NCBI GenBank assembly: GCA_001701295.1
Contig: DAAV01000022.1
Coordinates: 24,804-30,529 of the forward strand
DNA from: Bacteroidales bacterium H10
Lineage (GTDB): Bacteria > Bacteroidota > Bacteroidia > Bacteroidales > Muribaculaceae
Length of the DNA stretch: 5,726 nt
Direction of reading: 5' to 3'
Translations under genes and position numbers: made by a program
Shown here: in pieces, positions 1-5,433 of the stretch
Position numbering within the stretch: position 1 is the first letter of the stretch
Layout: the number at the start of each line of letters is the position of its first letter
Notes under the pieces: model-generated
What the model was told of the DNA's origin: nothing
What the model saw: the letters and a program-made list of their open reading frames with translations, nothing else
Database searches by the model: none

Positions 1-80
1 ACGATATAACTGCTGCCGGTGTTGCGTATCACCATTCCTTCGCGGCTTTCTCCGCAGATCTTTTCCTTCTTCATTGCCAT
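1..80 (-). CDS. rsgA: Probable small ribosomal subunit biogenesis GTPase RsgA, N-terminal part only
   Basis: Only the first 26 codons lie in the window; the gene continues past the left edge. The visible peptide ends in GMVIRNTGSSYIV, which resembles the opening strand of the RsgA (YjeQ) OB-fold, where Bacteroidota proteins usually read like G-L-V-I-K-N-T-G-S-W-Y. RsgA is a circularly permuted GTPase that helps late maturation of the 30S subunit in the cytoplasm; none of the GTPase motifs are visible here. Three in-frame starts exist: ATG at 80, 74 and 35. Family members often begin only two or three residues before the VIKNTG strand, which favours 35, but the promoter at 96-126 puts the transcript start near 90, so 80 or 74 are also possible. 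The call rests on about a dozen residues. Another OB-fold protein is possible but less likely. Confidence 0.6.
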   Translation of the reverse strand, partial: MAMKKEKICGESREGMVIRNTGSSYI

Positions 81-95
81 ATATTATCAACACGG

Positions 96-126
96 CAAAG
101 TTAAGAATATTTCATCAAACGGCAAT
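96..126 (-). promoter_or_regulatory. Bacteroides-type promoter for the rsgA-like gene
   Basis: On the minus strand the -7 element TAACTTTG (plus positions 96-103) matches TAnnTTTG exactly. An ATTG at 123-126 serves as a three-of-four match to the -33 TTTG, with a 19-bp spacer. The predicted transcript start is near 90, just upstream of the candidate start codons at 80 and 74. Confidence 0.6.
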
Positions 127-173
127 ATATCGGAATGTAATATGCATTATGATCGCTGGAGTACAACTATCTA

Positions 174-256
174 TTGCATACGGATACACCATTGTTATTT
201 GTAAGACATACTTATTTGTCTGAAACAAATAGCAATGGTGTATCTGTTTAATGCAA
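174..256. repeat. Large imperfect inverted repeat / hairpin downstream of the GLUG-like ORF
   Basis: The arms 180-202 and 225-247 form 23 consecutive pairs, of which two (182/245 and 195/232) are G-T. After a 3-base bulge (248-250) the stem continues as TTGCAT (174-179) with ATGCAA (251-256). Inside the loop a further 5-bp stem pairs AGACA (204-208) with TGTCT (217-221). The repeat lies between the stop of the minus-strand GLUG-like ORF and the rsgA promoter, so a terminator or insulating hairpin is the simplest reading. No T-run follows it on either strand, and it is much longer than an ordinary terminator. A degenerate small mobile repeat or a structured RNA are alternatives. Confidence 0.6.
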
Positions 257-291
257 GGTTATTCCAAACCCTTTTCAGACTTTAGGGATTT

Positions 292-906
292 TTACTGGAA
301 ACATCTGAGTTCAGGATAAGAGACGCCTTCCCTTATCGTCCATACGGTCTGGAAATTCCATCCTTCATAAGTGGATTTCAGTTTCATTTCATCCTCTGTC
401 TTGTTTCCCCAGCCGTAACAATGAGTTCCCTGGAAGTATGCGAACGAAGGATATTCCCCGATTATGTAACAGTTTGTCGATGTTCTGTTTGAAAAAGGAT
501 ATACATCCACGCCTCTACCATAAGGATCGATTTGAGCTTCTATATTGCCTATGACATAGGAATCGGATACATTCATATCCCACGCTATTCCTCCGGCATA
601 CGGGTAATCATGATTTTTCAATTTTATATTACCCGAATATTTACACTCTGATATTTGTCCGGAGGAACAGACGGCTATACCTGCTATTTTACTTCCGTAG
701 CTATATATATCGCCTTCTACACTACATTGTGAAATTGTAACGTCGCTACTGCTTGAACATATAGAAGCGACATTCCAGTCTCCTTTTATTCCCTTTTCTC
801 CAATTTTTAATTTTATGCGGGTAAATGTGGCATTCCGGCTATCCGTAAACATGGCTATGTTGGATGTTGTGGTTCGGTTTATCCATATTCCGCTGATTGT
901 TTTCAT
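292..906 (-). CDS. GLUG-like repeat protein, probably an N-terminally truncated surface-protein remnant
   Basis: The 204-residue product shows a degenerate repeat ending in a small-residue turn: ISQCSVEGDI (58-67), ISECKYSGNI (85-94), VSDSYVIGNI (113-122) and STNCYIIGEY (143-152), spaced 27-30 residues apart. This pattern, the opening ISGIWINR and the closing segment around 179-200 (STYEGWNF, VWTIREG, SYPEL) are typical of GLUG-motif beta-helical proteins secreted or displayed by Bacteroidales. Such proteins usually carry a signal peptide and several hundred more residues. Here there is no signal peptide, the ORF opens in the middle of a repeat, and an in-frame TAG (913-915) lies two codons upstream. 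No matching promoter is visible. I infer the 3' remnant of a larger gene rather than a working adhesin. Its sequence is more AT-rich than the housekeeping genes. It is bounded by inverted repeats at 174-256 and 943-969. Confidence 0.6.
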   Translation of the reverse strand: MKTISGIWINRTTTSNIAMFTDSRNATFTRIKLKIGEKGIKGDWNVASICSSSSDVTISQCSVEGDIYSYGSKIAGIAVCSSGQISECKYSGNIKLKNHDYPYAGGIAWDMNVSDSYVIGNIEAQIDPYGRGVDVYPFSNRTSTNCYIIGEYPSFAYFQGTHCYGWGNKTEDEMKLKSTYEGWNFQTVWTIREGVSYPELRCFQ

Positions 907-942
907 ATTGCACTAAATTAAAGATGGAATCTCGGCTGAGGG

Positions 943-969
943 TTAACAAATTGTACTATTATTTGTTAA
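943..969. repeat. Short perfect inverted repeat in the AT-rich spacer
   Basis: TTAACAAAT (943-951) is repeated inverted as ATTTGTTAA (961-969) around a 9-bp spacer. It lies 37 bp upstream of the GLUG-like ORF start, in a 235-bp AT-rich spacer (907-1141) where I see no gene. The symmetry would suit a dimeric regulator, but in AT-rich DNA a 9-bp match may be chance. Confidence 0.35.
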
Positions 970-1042
970 ATAAATAAGAGGAGAAATAGATAAAAGGTGC
1001 AATATAATGTATTTTTATCTGTTTCTATATACTGTTGTAGGT

Positions 1043-1076
1043 GCAAATTTGCGAAATTTTGATGAAAAATTTTGAT
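1043..1076. repeat. Palindrome and direct repeats overlapping the winged-helix gene promoter
   Basis: The 10-bp palindrome GCAAATTTGC occupies 1043-1052. The 10-mer AAATTTTGAT then occurs twice, at 1054-1063 and 1067-1076, with a 13-bp period, and a further AAATTT half-copy follows at 1084-1089. The second copy contains the -33 TTTG of the downstream promoter, so a bound protein would compete with RNA polymerase. The position suggests operators, possibly for the product of the downstream gene itself, but no binding evidence exists here. Confidence 0.4.
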
Positions 1077-1101
1077 TAATGTCAAATTTTTCCCAACTTT
1101 G
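1071..1101 (+). promoter_or_regulatory. Bacteroides-type promoter for the winged-helix gene
   Basis: TTTG at 1071-1074 is followed after 19 bp by CAACTTTG (1094-1101), a seven-of-eight fixed-position-compatible match to TAnnTTTG in which only the first T is replaced. The transcript would start near 1108 and carry an A-rich leader of about 34 bases, without a Shine-Dalgarno sequence, before the ATG at 1142. Confidence 0.65.
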
Positions 1102-1141
1102 CAGCCGAAATGCGATAAAGTTTAACTAAAATTCTACTAAA

Positions 1142-1348
1142 ATGAACATCGAATCAATTGGAACCTGGGCCGGTGAAGTTTATAAGGCTCTTGAAAACTC
1201 TGACACACGCATGCTCGGTATGAAGGGTCTTAAGAAAGCCACCAAACTCAAGAAAGATGAGACTATGGCTGCACTTGGCTGGCTTGGTCGCGAAGGTAAG
1301 ATCGCACTCACTGAGAATGATGAGGAACTTGTAGTGACTTTGGTATAA
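1142..1348 (+). CDS. Small winged helix-turn-helix protein (DUF2582-like)
   Basis: This 68-residue protein looks like the DUF2582 winged-helix family (PF10771), short single-domain proteins common in Bacteroidota; it is a full-length member for that family. The opening MNIESIGTWAGEVYKAL predicts an amphipathic helix (about 2-18). Residues 24-50 (GMKGLKKATKLKKDETMAAL and onward) fit the helix-turn-helix, rich in lysine. GREGKIALTENDEELVVTLV at the end fits the beta-hairpin wing. A DNA-binding or regulatory role is inferred from the fold; the targets are unknown, and some winged helices bind protein or RNA instead. The start follows an A-rich leader and a good promoter. The gene stands alone and ends before a strong terminator at 1396-1441. 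The repeats at 1043-1076 may allow it to control itself. Confidence 0.85.
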   Translation: MNIESIGTWAGEVYKALENSDTRMLGMKGLKKATKLKKDETMAALGWLGREGKIALTENDEELVVTLV

Positions 1349-1395
1349 TTGCCGGTCACCGCTTACGCAAAATAACTGTTTACAGACTTGCGCAA

Positions 1396-1441
1396 ATATA
1401 AAATGAAGAGCTGTCCTCCCGGACAGCTCTTCATTTTATAT
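1396..1441. terminator. Bidirectional intrinsic terminator between converging genes
   Basis: Positions 1396-1416 and 1421-1441 form a perfect 21-bp stem around the 4-base loop TCCC. The GC-rich core (AGAGCTGTCC with GGACAGCTCT) is flanked by A/T stretches, giving a T-rich 3' side on both strands. It sits 47 bp after the winged-helix stop and 49 bp after the TonB_C stop, so it can end both transcripts. Confidence 0.9.
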
Positions 1442-1490
1442 GCTAAAAATCAAAACTAAAGCTTTTTAGGTAGAGTTTGTGATGCAACCA

Positions 1491-1937
1491 TTATTTTCTG
1501 AACGGAACAGACCAGACTACGCGAGTCGGTACGTTATGCCCGTTCAATTTGCCGGGAGTCCATTCAGGCATTCTGCTCAGTATCCGGATTGCTTCTTTGT
1601 TAAGAGAAGGCTCAACTCCGCGGATGACGGATATATGACTGACTGTGCCGTCTGCGTTGACGACAAACGAACATGTCACTCTGCCCTGAATGCCTCTTTC
1701 ATATGCAGTTTTCGGATATTCACGTGTATTATTTATGAATTTCATAAGCTCCGAATCACCCCCGGGGAAGGATGGCTTCTCGGTAACGTAGTCATATTCA
1801 TATACTTCCATATAACTTATGCAGCCGGTATTGGTAGAACCTATATTGACCCGGCATGTCTGAGCGCTTGCTTCTGTTGGAGTAAGAAAAACACCAAGAC
1901 CAAGCGTAAGAAGCATAAAGTGGAATATTTTTGCCAT
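1491..1937 (-). CDS. Stand-alone TonB C-terminal domain protein with signal peptide
   Basis: The 148-residue protein has a signal peptide (MAKIFHFMLL TLGLGVFLTP, cleavage likely after ASA at 23-25), a linker of about 30 residues, then a TonB_C domain (PF03544) over about 57-147. Family hallmarks in Bacteroidota are all present: FPGGDSELMKFI (57-68), YPKTA (74-78), GIQGRV (82-87), VVNADGTVS (92-100), RGVEPSLNKEA (106-116) and the W126/PGK (128-130) segment. TonB normally passes proton-motive energy from ExbBD to outer-membrane receptors, but this protein has no retained inner-membrane anchor and no proline-rich spacer, so it probably acts as a free periplasmic module, for example at a receptor TonB box. 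An upstream in-frame ATG at 1994 would add 19 charged residues ahead of the signal sequence; I prefer 1937. Its partner receptor is not in the window. Cysteines at 28, 39 and 89 could form a disulfide. Confidence 0.88.
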   Translation of the reverse strand: MAKIFHFMLLTLGLGVFLTPTEASAQTCRVNIGSTNTGCISYMEVYEYDYVTEKPSFPGGDSELMKFINNTREYPKTAYERGIQGRVTCSFVVNADGTVSHISVIRGVEPSLNKEAIRILSRMPEWTPGKLNGHNVPTRVVWSVPFRK

Positions 1938-2013
1938 TGCTGTTTCTATAATTTCGTGCGACCTCCGGATTTTTCCTGACAGAATGACAGGCATCCTTGT
2001 GTCGAACGCATTG

Positions 2014-2045
2014 CAAAGTTATAAGGTTCATATGATATATACAAC
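2014..2045 (-). promoter_or_regulatory. Bacteroides-type promoter for the TonB_C gene
   Basis: On the minus strand TAACTTTG (plus positions 2014-2021) is an exact -7 element. GTTG (2042-2045), three of four matching TTTG, lies 20 bp upstream. The transcript would begin near 2007, giving a leader of about 70 bases to the preferred ATG at 1937. I found no equally good promoter for the divergent porQ gene in 2046-2182. Confidence 0.6.
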
Positions 2046-2182
2046 GGATGAAGGTTTAATAATAGTTAATAAATGTTGCAAATCACGGCTTTGCAGCGTA
2101 TTCATTTATTTACCGGGGTTCATTTGCCGCCATTTGGGAGGCCGGTTCATAATAGAAGAGAAATTGTACCGTTAAATTATAG

Positions 2183-3205
2183 ATGAATCTACCGAAAATA
2201 ATCTTATCCGGGCTGTTTGCGGCCGCTGCAGGAATGCCGGCTGTCGCTCAGGATTCCACATATGGTTATGGTTTCCTGAATATTCCGACGTCTTCACATG
2301 TGTTCGGTTTAGGCGGCAACAATATCGCCCTTATAGAGGAGGATGTGAATCTTGCTGACCAGAATCCGGCGCTGATCGGGCCTGAACTCGAGATGCAGGT
2401 GGCGGTCAATTATATGTTGTACATGAGTACCGGTAATTTTGCCGGTGTCAGATTCGGTATGGGTGCCGGTGATCACAGTGCATGGGCTTTCGGAGTGAGA
2501 TATCTTAATTATGGCAAATTTGACGGATATGATGAATTCGGTACGCCTACAGGAAGTTTCACTCCGTCGGATGCCGTGATAGAAGGCACATATTCCCGCG
2601 ATATAACCGACAGATGGCGCGGGGGAGTGAATTTCAAAATGATTTATAGCGGATATGAGCGATATGAAGCGTTCGCAATGGCTGCGGATCTCGGTGTGAA
2701 CTATTATAATGACGAGAATGACCTCTCTTTTTCAATTTTGTTGAAAAATATGGGAGGTCAGGTGAAGCGTTTTGATAAGCGTTATACTCCCGTTCCTTTC
2801 GATATCCAGCTCGGATATATGCAGGGTATAGGCACTTCGCCGTTTCAGATCAGCATAACGGCCAATAATCTTACCCGGTGGGACATACCTTATTATGACT
2901 ATAACGACAGCGGTGATGGCGATCTGATCGAGGAGAAACACAGTTTTGTGTCGAATCTCTTCCGGCATCTGGTTTTCGGACTCCAGTATCAGCCTTCGGA
3001 AAAATTTTATGCCTGTCTGGGCTATAATTACAAGACCAAGACAGATATGTCTTCTTTCAACAGTTCCTTTTTGTCAGGATTTTCAATTGGTCTGGGATTC
3101 AGGACCCGTGGATTTTCGCTCGGAGCCGCTTATGCCATGCCGCATAAATCCGCCTCGTCTCTTATGATCAATCTCGGTTTCTCTATCCAGGAACTCATGC
3201 AGTGA
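2183..3205 (+). CDS. porQ: PorQ-family outer-membrane beta-barrel protein
   Basis: The 340-residue protein opens with a signal peptide (MNLPKIILSGLFAAAAGMPA, cleavage likely after AVA at 20-22). The mature N-terminus has the PorQ/PorV-type signature: FLNIPTSSHVFGLGGNN (31-47), a D-rich turn (EEDVNLADQ, 52-60) and NPALIG (61-66). The rest alternates aromatic and glycine-rich strands, as in a FadL-like barrel, and ends in a strand-like LMINLGFSI. In Porphyromonas gingivalis PorQ belongs to the PorQUVZ attachment complex of the type IX secretion system, which cleaves and anchors secreted cargo at the cell surface. Whether this organism has that system cannot be told here: no porU, porV, porZ or sov is nearby, and many Bacteroidales carry PorQ-like genes apart from the other components. 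The gene stands alone, converges on dacA with 2 bp between stops, and has no visible terminator. Length agrees with the family. Confidence 0.85.
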   Translation: MNLPKIILSGLFAAAAGMPAVAQDSTYGYGFLNIPTSSHVFGLGGNNIALIEEDVNLADQNPALIGPELEMQVAVNYMLYMSTGNFAGVRFGMGAGDHSAWAFGVRYLNYGKFDGYDEFGTPTGSFTPSDAVIEGTYSRDITDRWRGGVNFKMIYSGYERYEAFAMAADLGVNYYNDENDLSFSILLKNMGGQVKRFDKRYTPVPFDIQLGYMQGIGTSPFQISITANNLTRWDIPYYDYNDSGDGDLIEEKHSFVSNLFRHLVFGLQYQPSEKFYACLGYNYKTKTDMSSFNSSFLSGFSIGLGFRTRGFSLGAAYAMPHKSASSLMINLGFSIQELMQ

Positions 3206-3207
3206 TG

Positions 3208-3972
3208 TCATTCCATGGCATTGCTGAGCACATGTTCAAGATCCGGCGCCGACATCTTAAGAGTCAGTTTTCCTCCCTGTGCAACTGATATTCCACCTGT
3301 CTCCTCACTTACTATGACGCATACGGCGTCGGTGACCTGACTCATGCCGAGCGCAGCACGATGCCTCAGACCGAGATTTTTAGGGATATTCATGTCATGG
3401 CTTACCGGAAGAATACAGCCGGCCGCTTTTATCCGGTGGCCAGCTATTATCATCGCCCCGTCGTGTAGAGGGGAGTTCTTGAAGAAAATGTTCTCTATAA
3501 GACGCACGTTGATATCGGCGTCGATCATGTCGCCGGTCTTTTCATAATCGCCCAGAGGCACTTTGCGCTGAAGCACTATAAGTGCTCCCGTTTTGGATTT
3601 TGACATGGACATGCACGCATAGACTATGCTCATTACTTCGGAATGTTCCCGTTCGTTGTTTTTTTCATGTTTGAATATCTTGAGAACGTTCTTGAGATTT
3701 CCATGCGCGCCAATGTCGATAAGAACACGTTTGATCTGGTCCTGAAAAAGAATCACGAGCACTATCAGTCCGATGCTCATGAATTTGTCTACTATCGTGC
3801 CTGTAAGCCGCATGTCGAAGATCTCATAGGCGAGCACCCAGACGACTATGAACGCGAGTACGCCGTAAAACAGCGAGAGCGTGCCGCTGCTCTTCATCAG
3901 TCTGTACAGATAATAGAGCATTACGGCGACTATGAGGATGTCGATGATGTCCTTTATTCCGAATTGTATCAT
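3208..3972 (-). CDS. dacA: Diadenylate cyclase DacA/CdaA (c-di-AMP synthase)
   Basis: This membrane enzyme condenses two ATP into the second messenger cyclic di-AMP, which governs potassium and osmotic balance and envelope homeostasis in many bacteria. The 254-residue protein has three N-terminal membrane segments (about 9-26, 32-51, 66-77) and then the cytoplasmic DisA_N cyclase domain. Both catalytic motifs are intact: DGA at 171-173 within SPLHDGAMII, and RHR at 203-205 within LGLRHRAALG, followed by SEETGGISV (222-230). The reading frame is open upstream to 4068, but that stretch is the tail of folP. The ATG at 3972 overlaps the folP stop as ATGA and begins the family-typical MIQFGIKDIIDI, so this start is well supported. 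The usual Firmicutes neighbours cdaR (ybbR) and glmM are absent here; folP is the partner instead. Translation is probably coupled to folP. Confidence 0.95.
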   Translation of the reverse strand: MIQFGIKDIIDILIVAVMLYYLYRLMKSSGTLSLFYGVLAFIVVWVLAYEIFDMRLTGTIVDKFMSIGLIVLVILFQDQIKRVLIDIGAHGNLKNVLKIFKHEKNNEREHSEVMSIVYACMSMSKSKTGALIVLQRKVPLGDYEKTGDMIDADINVRLIENIFFKNSPLHDGAMIIAGHRIKAAGCILPVSHDMNIPKNLGLRHRAALGMSQVTDAVCVIVSEETGGISVAQGGKLTLKMSAPDLEHVLSNAME

Positions 3973-4847
3973 TGCAGATTGTGGGGAGATTTGGAAACTG
4001 ATATGATGTGGGTGTCTTCGGGAATATTGCGTTGGTAGGCACAAAACAGGCGTACCGTCTCGGCGCATTCCCTGACGTCATGCACGCGCAGTATATCGGC
4101 ACCGTTCATCAGGGCTATCATGTTGATCGCGGTCGTGCCGTTAAGGGCTTCGTCAGGATGTATGCCGAGTTCTTTCCATATCATGGTCTTTCTGGAGACG
4201 CCGGCAAGAACGGGGCATCCTATTTCCCGGAACATGCCGAGCGCGGCGAGCAGACGGTAATTCTGGTCGACGGTTTTTGCAAAACCGAAACCTGGATCTA
4301 TTATGACATCGTTCACACCGAGCTGGTGTAGCCTGTCGGTCTTGAAGGCCAGATCCCGCAGCACGTCGGCGACGACATCATCATAGTCGGTAAGCGACTG
4401 CATCGTGGCCGGAGTGCCGCGCATGTGCATCAGAATATAGGGAACGCGCAGGTCAGCGATCGTACCGAACATTTCAGGGTCAAGATCGCCCCCTCCTATA
4501 TCGTTGATGATGTCCGCGCCCTGTGCGATGCATTCTCGTGCCACATCTGCCCGGAAAGTGTCGACAGAGACCGGAATGTCGGGAAATCTCTCCCTTATTG
4601 CCGCTATGGCCGGAACCAGCCGTGCCAGTTCCTCTTCTGCGGTGACGGTGTCTGCCCCCGGGCGAGAGGAATAGCCTCCGAGGTCTATGATGTCGGCTCC
4701 CTGTGCCATCATCTCCGACACCCTGGCGGTCACGCTGTCGGCCGGGACGCGGCTTCCGGCAAAGAAGCTGTCGGGAGTGACGTTTACGATTCCCATCACT
4801 GCCGGACGATTGAATTCGATCAGATTTCCCCGTATGTTCAGTATCAT
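3969..4847 (-). CDS. folP: Dihydropteroate synthase
   Basis: FolP joins p-aminobenzoate to 6-hydroxymethyl-7,8-dihydropterin diphosphate to make dihydropteroate in cytoplasmic folate synthesis, and is the sulfonamide target. The 292-residue product has the complete TIM-barrel signature set: GIVNVTPDSF (19-28), DLGGYSSRPGA (55-65), VDTF (95-98), NDIGGG (115-120), MHMRGTPATMQ (140-150), DPGFGFAKT (184-192), GVSRKTMI (216-223) and RVHDV (254-258). The frame stays open to an ATG at 4883, but those 12 extra residues (MLNSHNKQTNLE) are low-complexity, and a candidate promoter covers that stretch; MILNIRGN at 4847 is the better start. The 3' end overlaps the dacA start by 4 nt (ATGA), making a two-gene operon with folP first. 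The C-terminal tail after about 270 is not conserved. No sign of an acquired sul-type gene. Confidence 0.95.
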   Translation of the reverse strand: MILNIRGNLIEFNRPAVMGIVNVTPDSFFAGSRVPADSVTARVSEMMAQGADIIDLGGYSSRPGADTVTAEEELARLVPAIAAIRERFPDIPVSVDTFRADVARECIAQGADIINDIGGGDLDPEMFGTIADLRVPYILMHMRGTPATMQSLTDYDDVVADVLRDLAFKTDRLHQLGVNDVIIDPGFGFAKTVDQNYRLLAALGMFREIGCPVLAGVSRKTMIWKELGIHPDEALNGTTAINMIALMNGADILRVHDVRECAETVRLFCAYQRNIPEDTHIISVSKSPHNLQ

Positions 4848-4849
4848 TT

Positions 4850-4880
4850 CTAAATTCGTTTGTTTATTATGCGAATTTAG
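4850..4880. repeat. 9-bp perfect inverted repeat just upstream of folP
   Basis: CTAAATTCG (4850-4858) is repeated inverted as CGAATTTAG (4872-4880) around a 13-bp spacer. The left arm begins 2 bp before the folP ATG and the right arm covers the proposed folP -7 element. Arm centres are 22 bp apart, about two helical turns, which would suit a dimeric repressor. It could equally form a weak leader hairpin if transcription starts further upstream. Confidence 0.45.
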
Positions 4881-4902
4881 CACTTTTTTTGCTTATATGA
4901 AA
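4872..4902 (-). promoter_or_regulatory. Weak candidate promoter for folP-dacA
   Basis: On the minus strand TAAATTCG (plus positions 4872-4879) matches TAnnTTTG with one change, and TTTC (4899-4902) resembles TTTG at a 19-bp spacing. Transcription would begin near 4865, leaving a short leader before the ATG at 4847 and excluding the upstream ATG at 4883. It overlaps the -33 region of the divergent rplS promoter. Confidence 0.35.
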
Positions 4903-4919
4903 TATTTTACGTAACTTTG
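4888..4919 (+). promoter_or_regulatory. Consensus Bacteroides-type promoter for rplS
   Basis: TTTG (4888-4891), a 20-bp spacer and TAACTTTG (4912-4919) match both elements exactly. This is the best promoter in the window, as expected for a ribosomal-protein gene. The transcript would start near 4926, giving a leader of about 65 bases before the ATG at 4991; I see no convincing hairpin in that leader. Confidence 0.8.
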
Positions 4920-4990
4920 CATCCGGTTTCGCAATCTCTGGTAAGACATGGTGGCTTATTAAATTGCAAATAATTAATCAGATATAATCA

Positions 4991-5356
4991 ATGGACTTAA
5001 TTAAAATCGCAGAGGAGGCATTTGCAACTCCCAAGAAACAATGTGATGAATTCGGCCCGGGCGACACAATTACAGTCGCTTATCGTATCAAAGAGGGTAA
5101 CAAGGAGCGTATCCAGCAGTATCGTGGCGTTGTGATCAAGATCAACGGCCAGGGCGACAAGAAACGCTTCACTGTACGCAAGATTTCCGACGGTATCGGA
5201 GTTGAGCGTATTTTCCCGATGGAATCTCCCTTTATCGAGTCGATCACTGTCAACAAATACGGTAAGGTACGTCGTGCCAAACTTTATTACCTCCGTAATC
5301 TTACAGGTAAGAAAGCCCGTATCAAAGAGCGCATCGTCAAGAAAAACGACAAATAA
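4991..5356 (+). CDS. rplS: 50S ribosomal protein L19
   Basis: L19 sits at the 30S-50S interface of the ribosome. The 121-residue product has the normal family length and conserved blocks: FGPGDTITV (21-29), YRGVVIKI (44-51), [18 protein letters not shown] (59-76), SPFIESI (79-85) and the C-terminal basic signature [22 protein letters not shown] (93-114). The start ATG follows an A-rich leader without a Shine-Dalgarno sequence. The gene is transcribed alone from a consensus promoter (4888-4919) and ends in a strong terminator (5379-5419). In many bacteria rplS lies with rpsP, rimM and trmD; here it is separated from them, with folP diverging on the left and gpmI following in the same direction. 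Lysine-rich, with no oddities. Confidence 0.98.
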   Translation: MDLIKIAEEAFATPKKQCDEFGPGDTITVAYRIKEGNKERIQQYRGVVIKINGQGDKKRFTVRKISDGIGVERIFPMESPFIESITVNKYGKVRRAKLYYLRNLTGKKARIKERIVKKNDK

Positions 5357-5378
5357 TCCGCGTTCGAACAAATGTCAC

Positions 5379-5419
5379 AACGGTCCGGTCTGCATGCAGA
5401 CCGGACCGTTATATTTTTT
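5379..5419 (+). terminator. Intrinsic terminator after rplS
   Basis: Positions 5379-5410 form a perfect 32-bp palindrome with a GC-rich stem (AACGGTCCGGTCTGCA and its complement), which folds as a stem of about 14 bp with a 4-base loop. A T-run (5413-5419) follows. It separates rplS from the gpmI promoter. Confidence 0.93.
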
Positions 5420-5433
5420 AGAAAGCCGATTAT

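Noticed and set aside
174..256. CRISPR repeat or insertion-sequence ends
   Set aside because: The arms form a single hairpin with no spacer array, no transposase and no target-site duplication that I can see.
1479..1979. 166-codon plus-strand open frame
   Set aside because: It mirrors the TonB_C gene on the opposite strand and would cross no promoter; the minus-strand protein has a signal peptide and a full domain.
1938..1994. 19-residue N-terminal extension of the TonB_C protein
   Set aside because: It would place a charged, polar stretch in front of a good signal peptide; the ATG at 1937 is more plausible, though not proven.
2086..2126. Possible porQ promoters around CGGCTTTG and TTCATTTG
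   Set aside because: Each departs from the -7 consensus and has no TTTG at 19-21 bp upstream.
3200..3226. Weak hairpin CAGTGATG / CATTGCTG at the porQ-dacA junction
   Set aside because: Only 8 pairs with two G-T and no T-run; it starts in the porQ stop region and is not a convincing terminator.
3643..4038. 131-codon plus-strand open frame
   Set aside because: It lies entirely antisense to dacA (and the folP tail); composition is that of a shadow frame, with no promoter or recognisable domain.
3973..4068. 32-residue N-terminal extension of dacA
   Set aside because: The stretch is in the folP coding tail; the ATGA overlap start at 3972 gives the family-typical N-terminus.
4425..4853. 142-codon plus-strand open frame
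   Set aside because: It is antisense to folP, whose motifs are complete; the predicted protein is rich in Cys, His and Arg, typical of a shadow.
4997..5371. 124-codon minus-strand open frame
   Set aside because: It is antisense to rplS, an unmistakable L19 gene.
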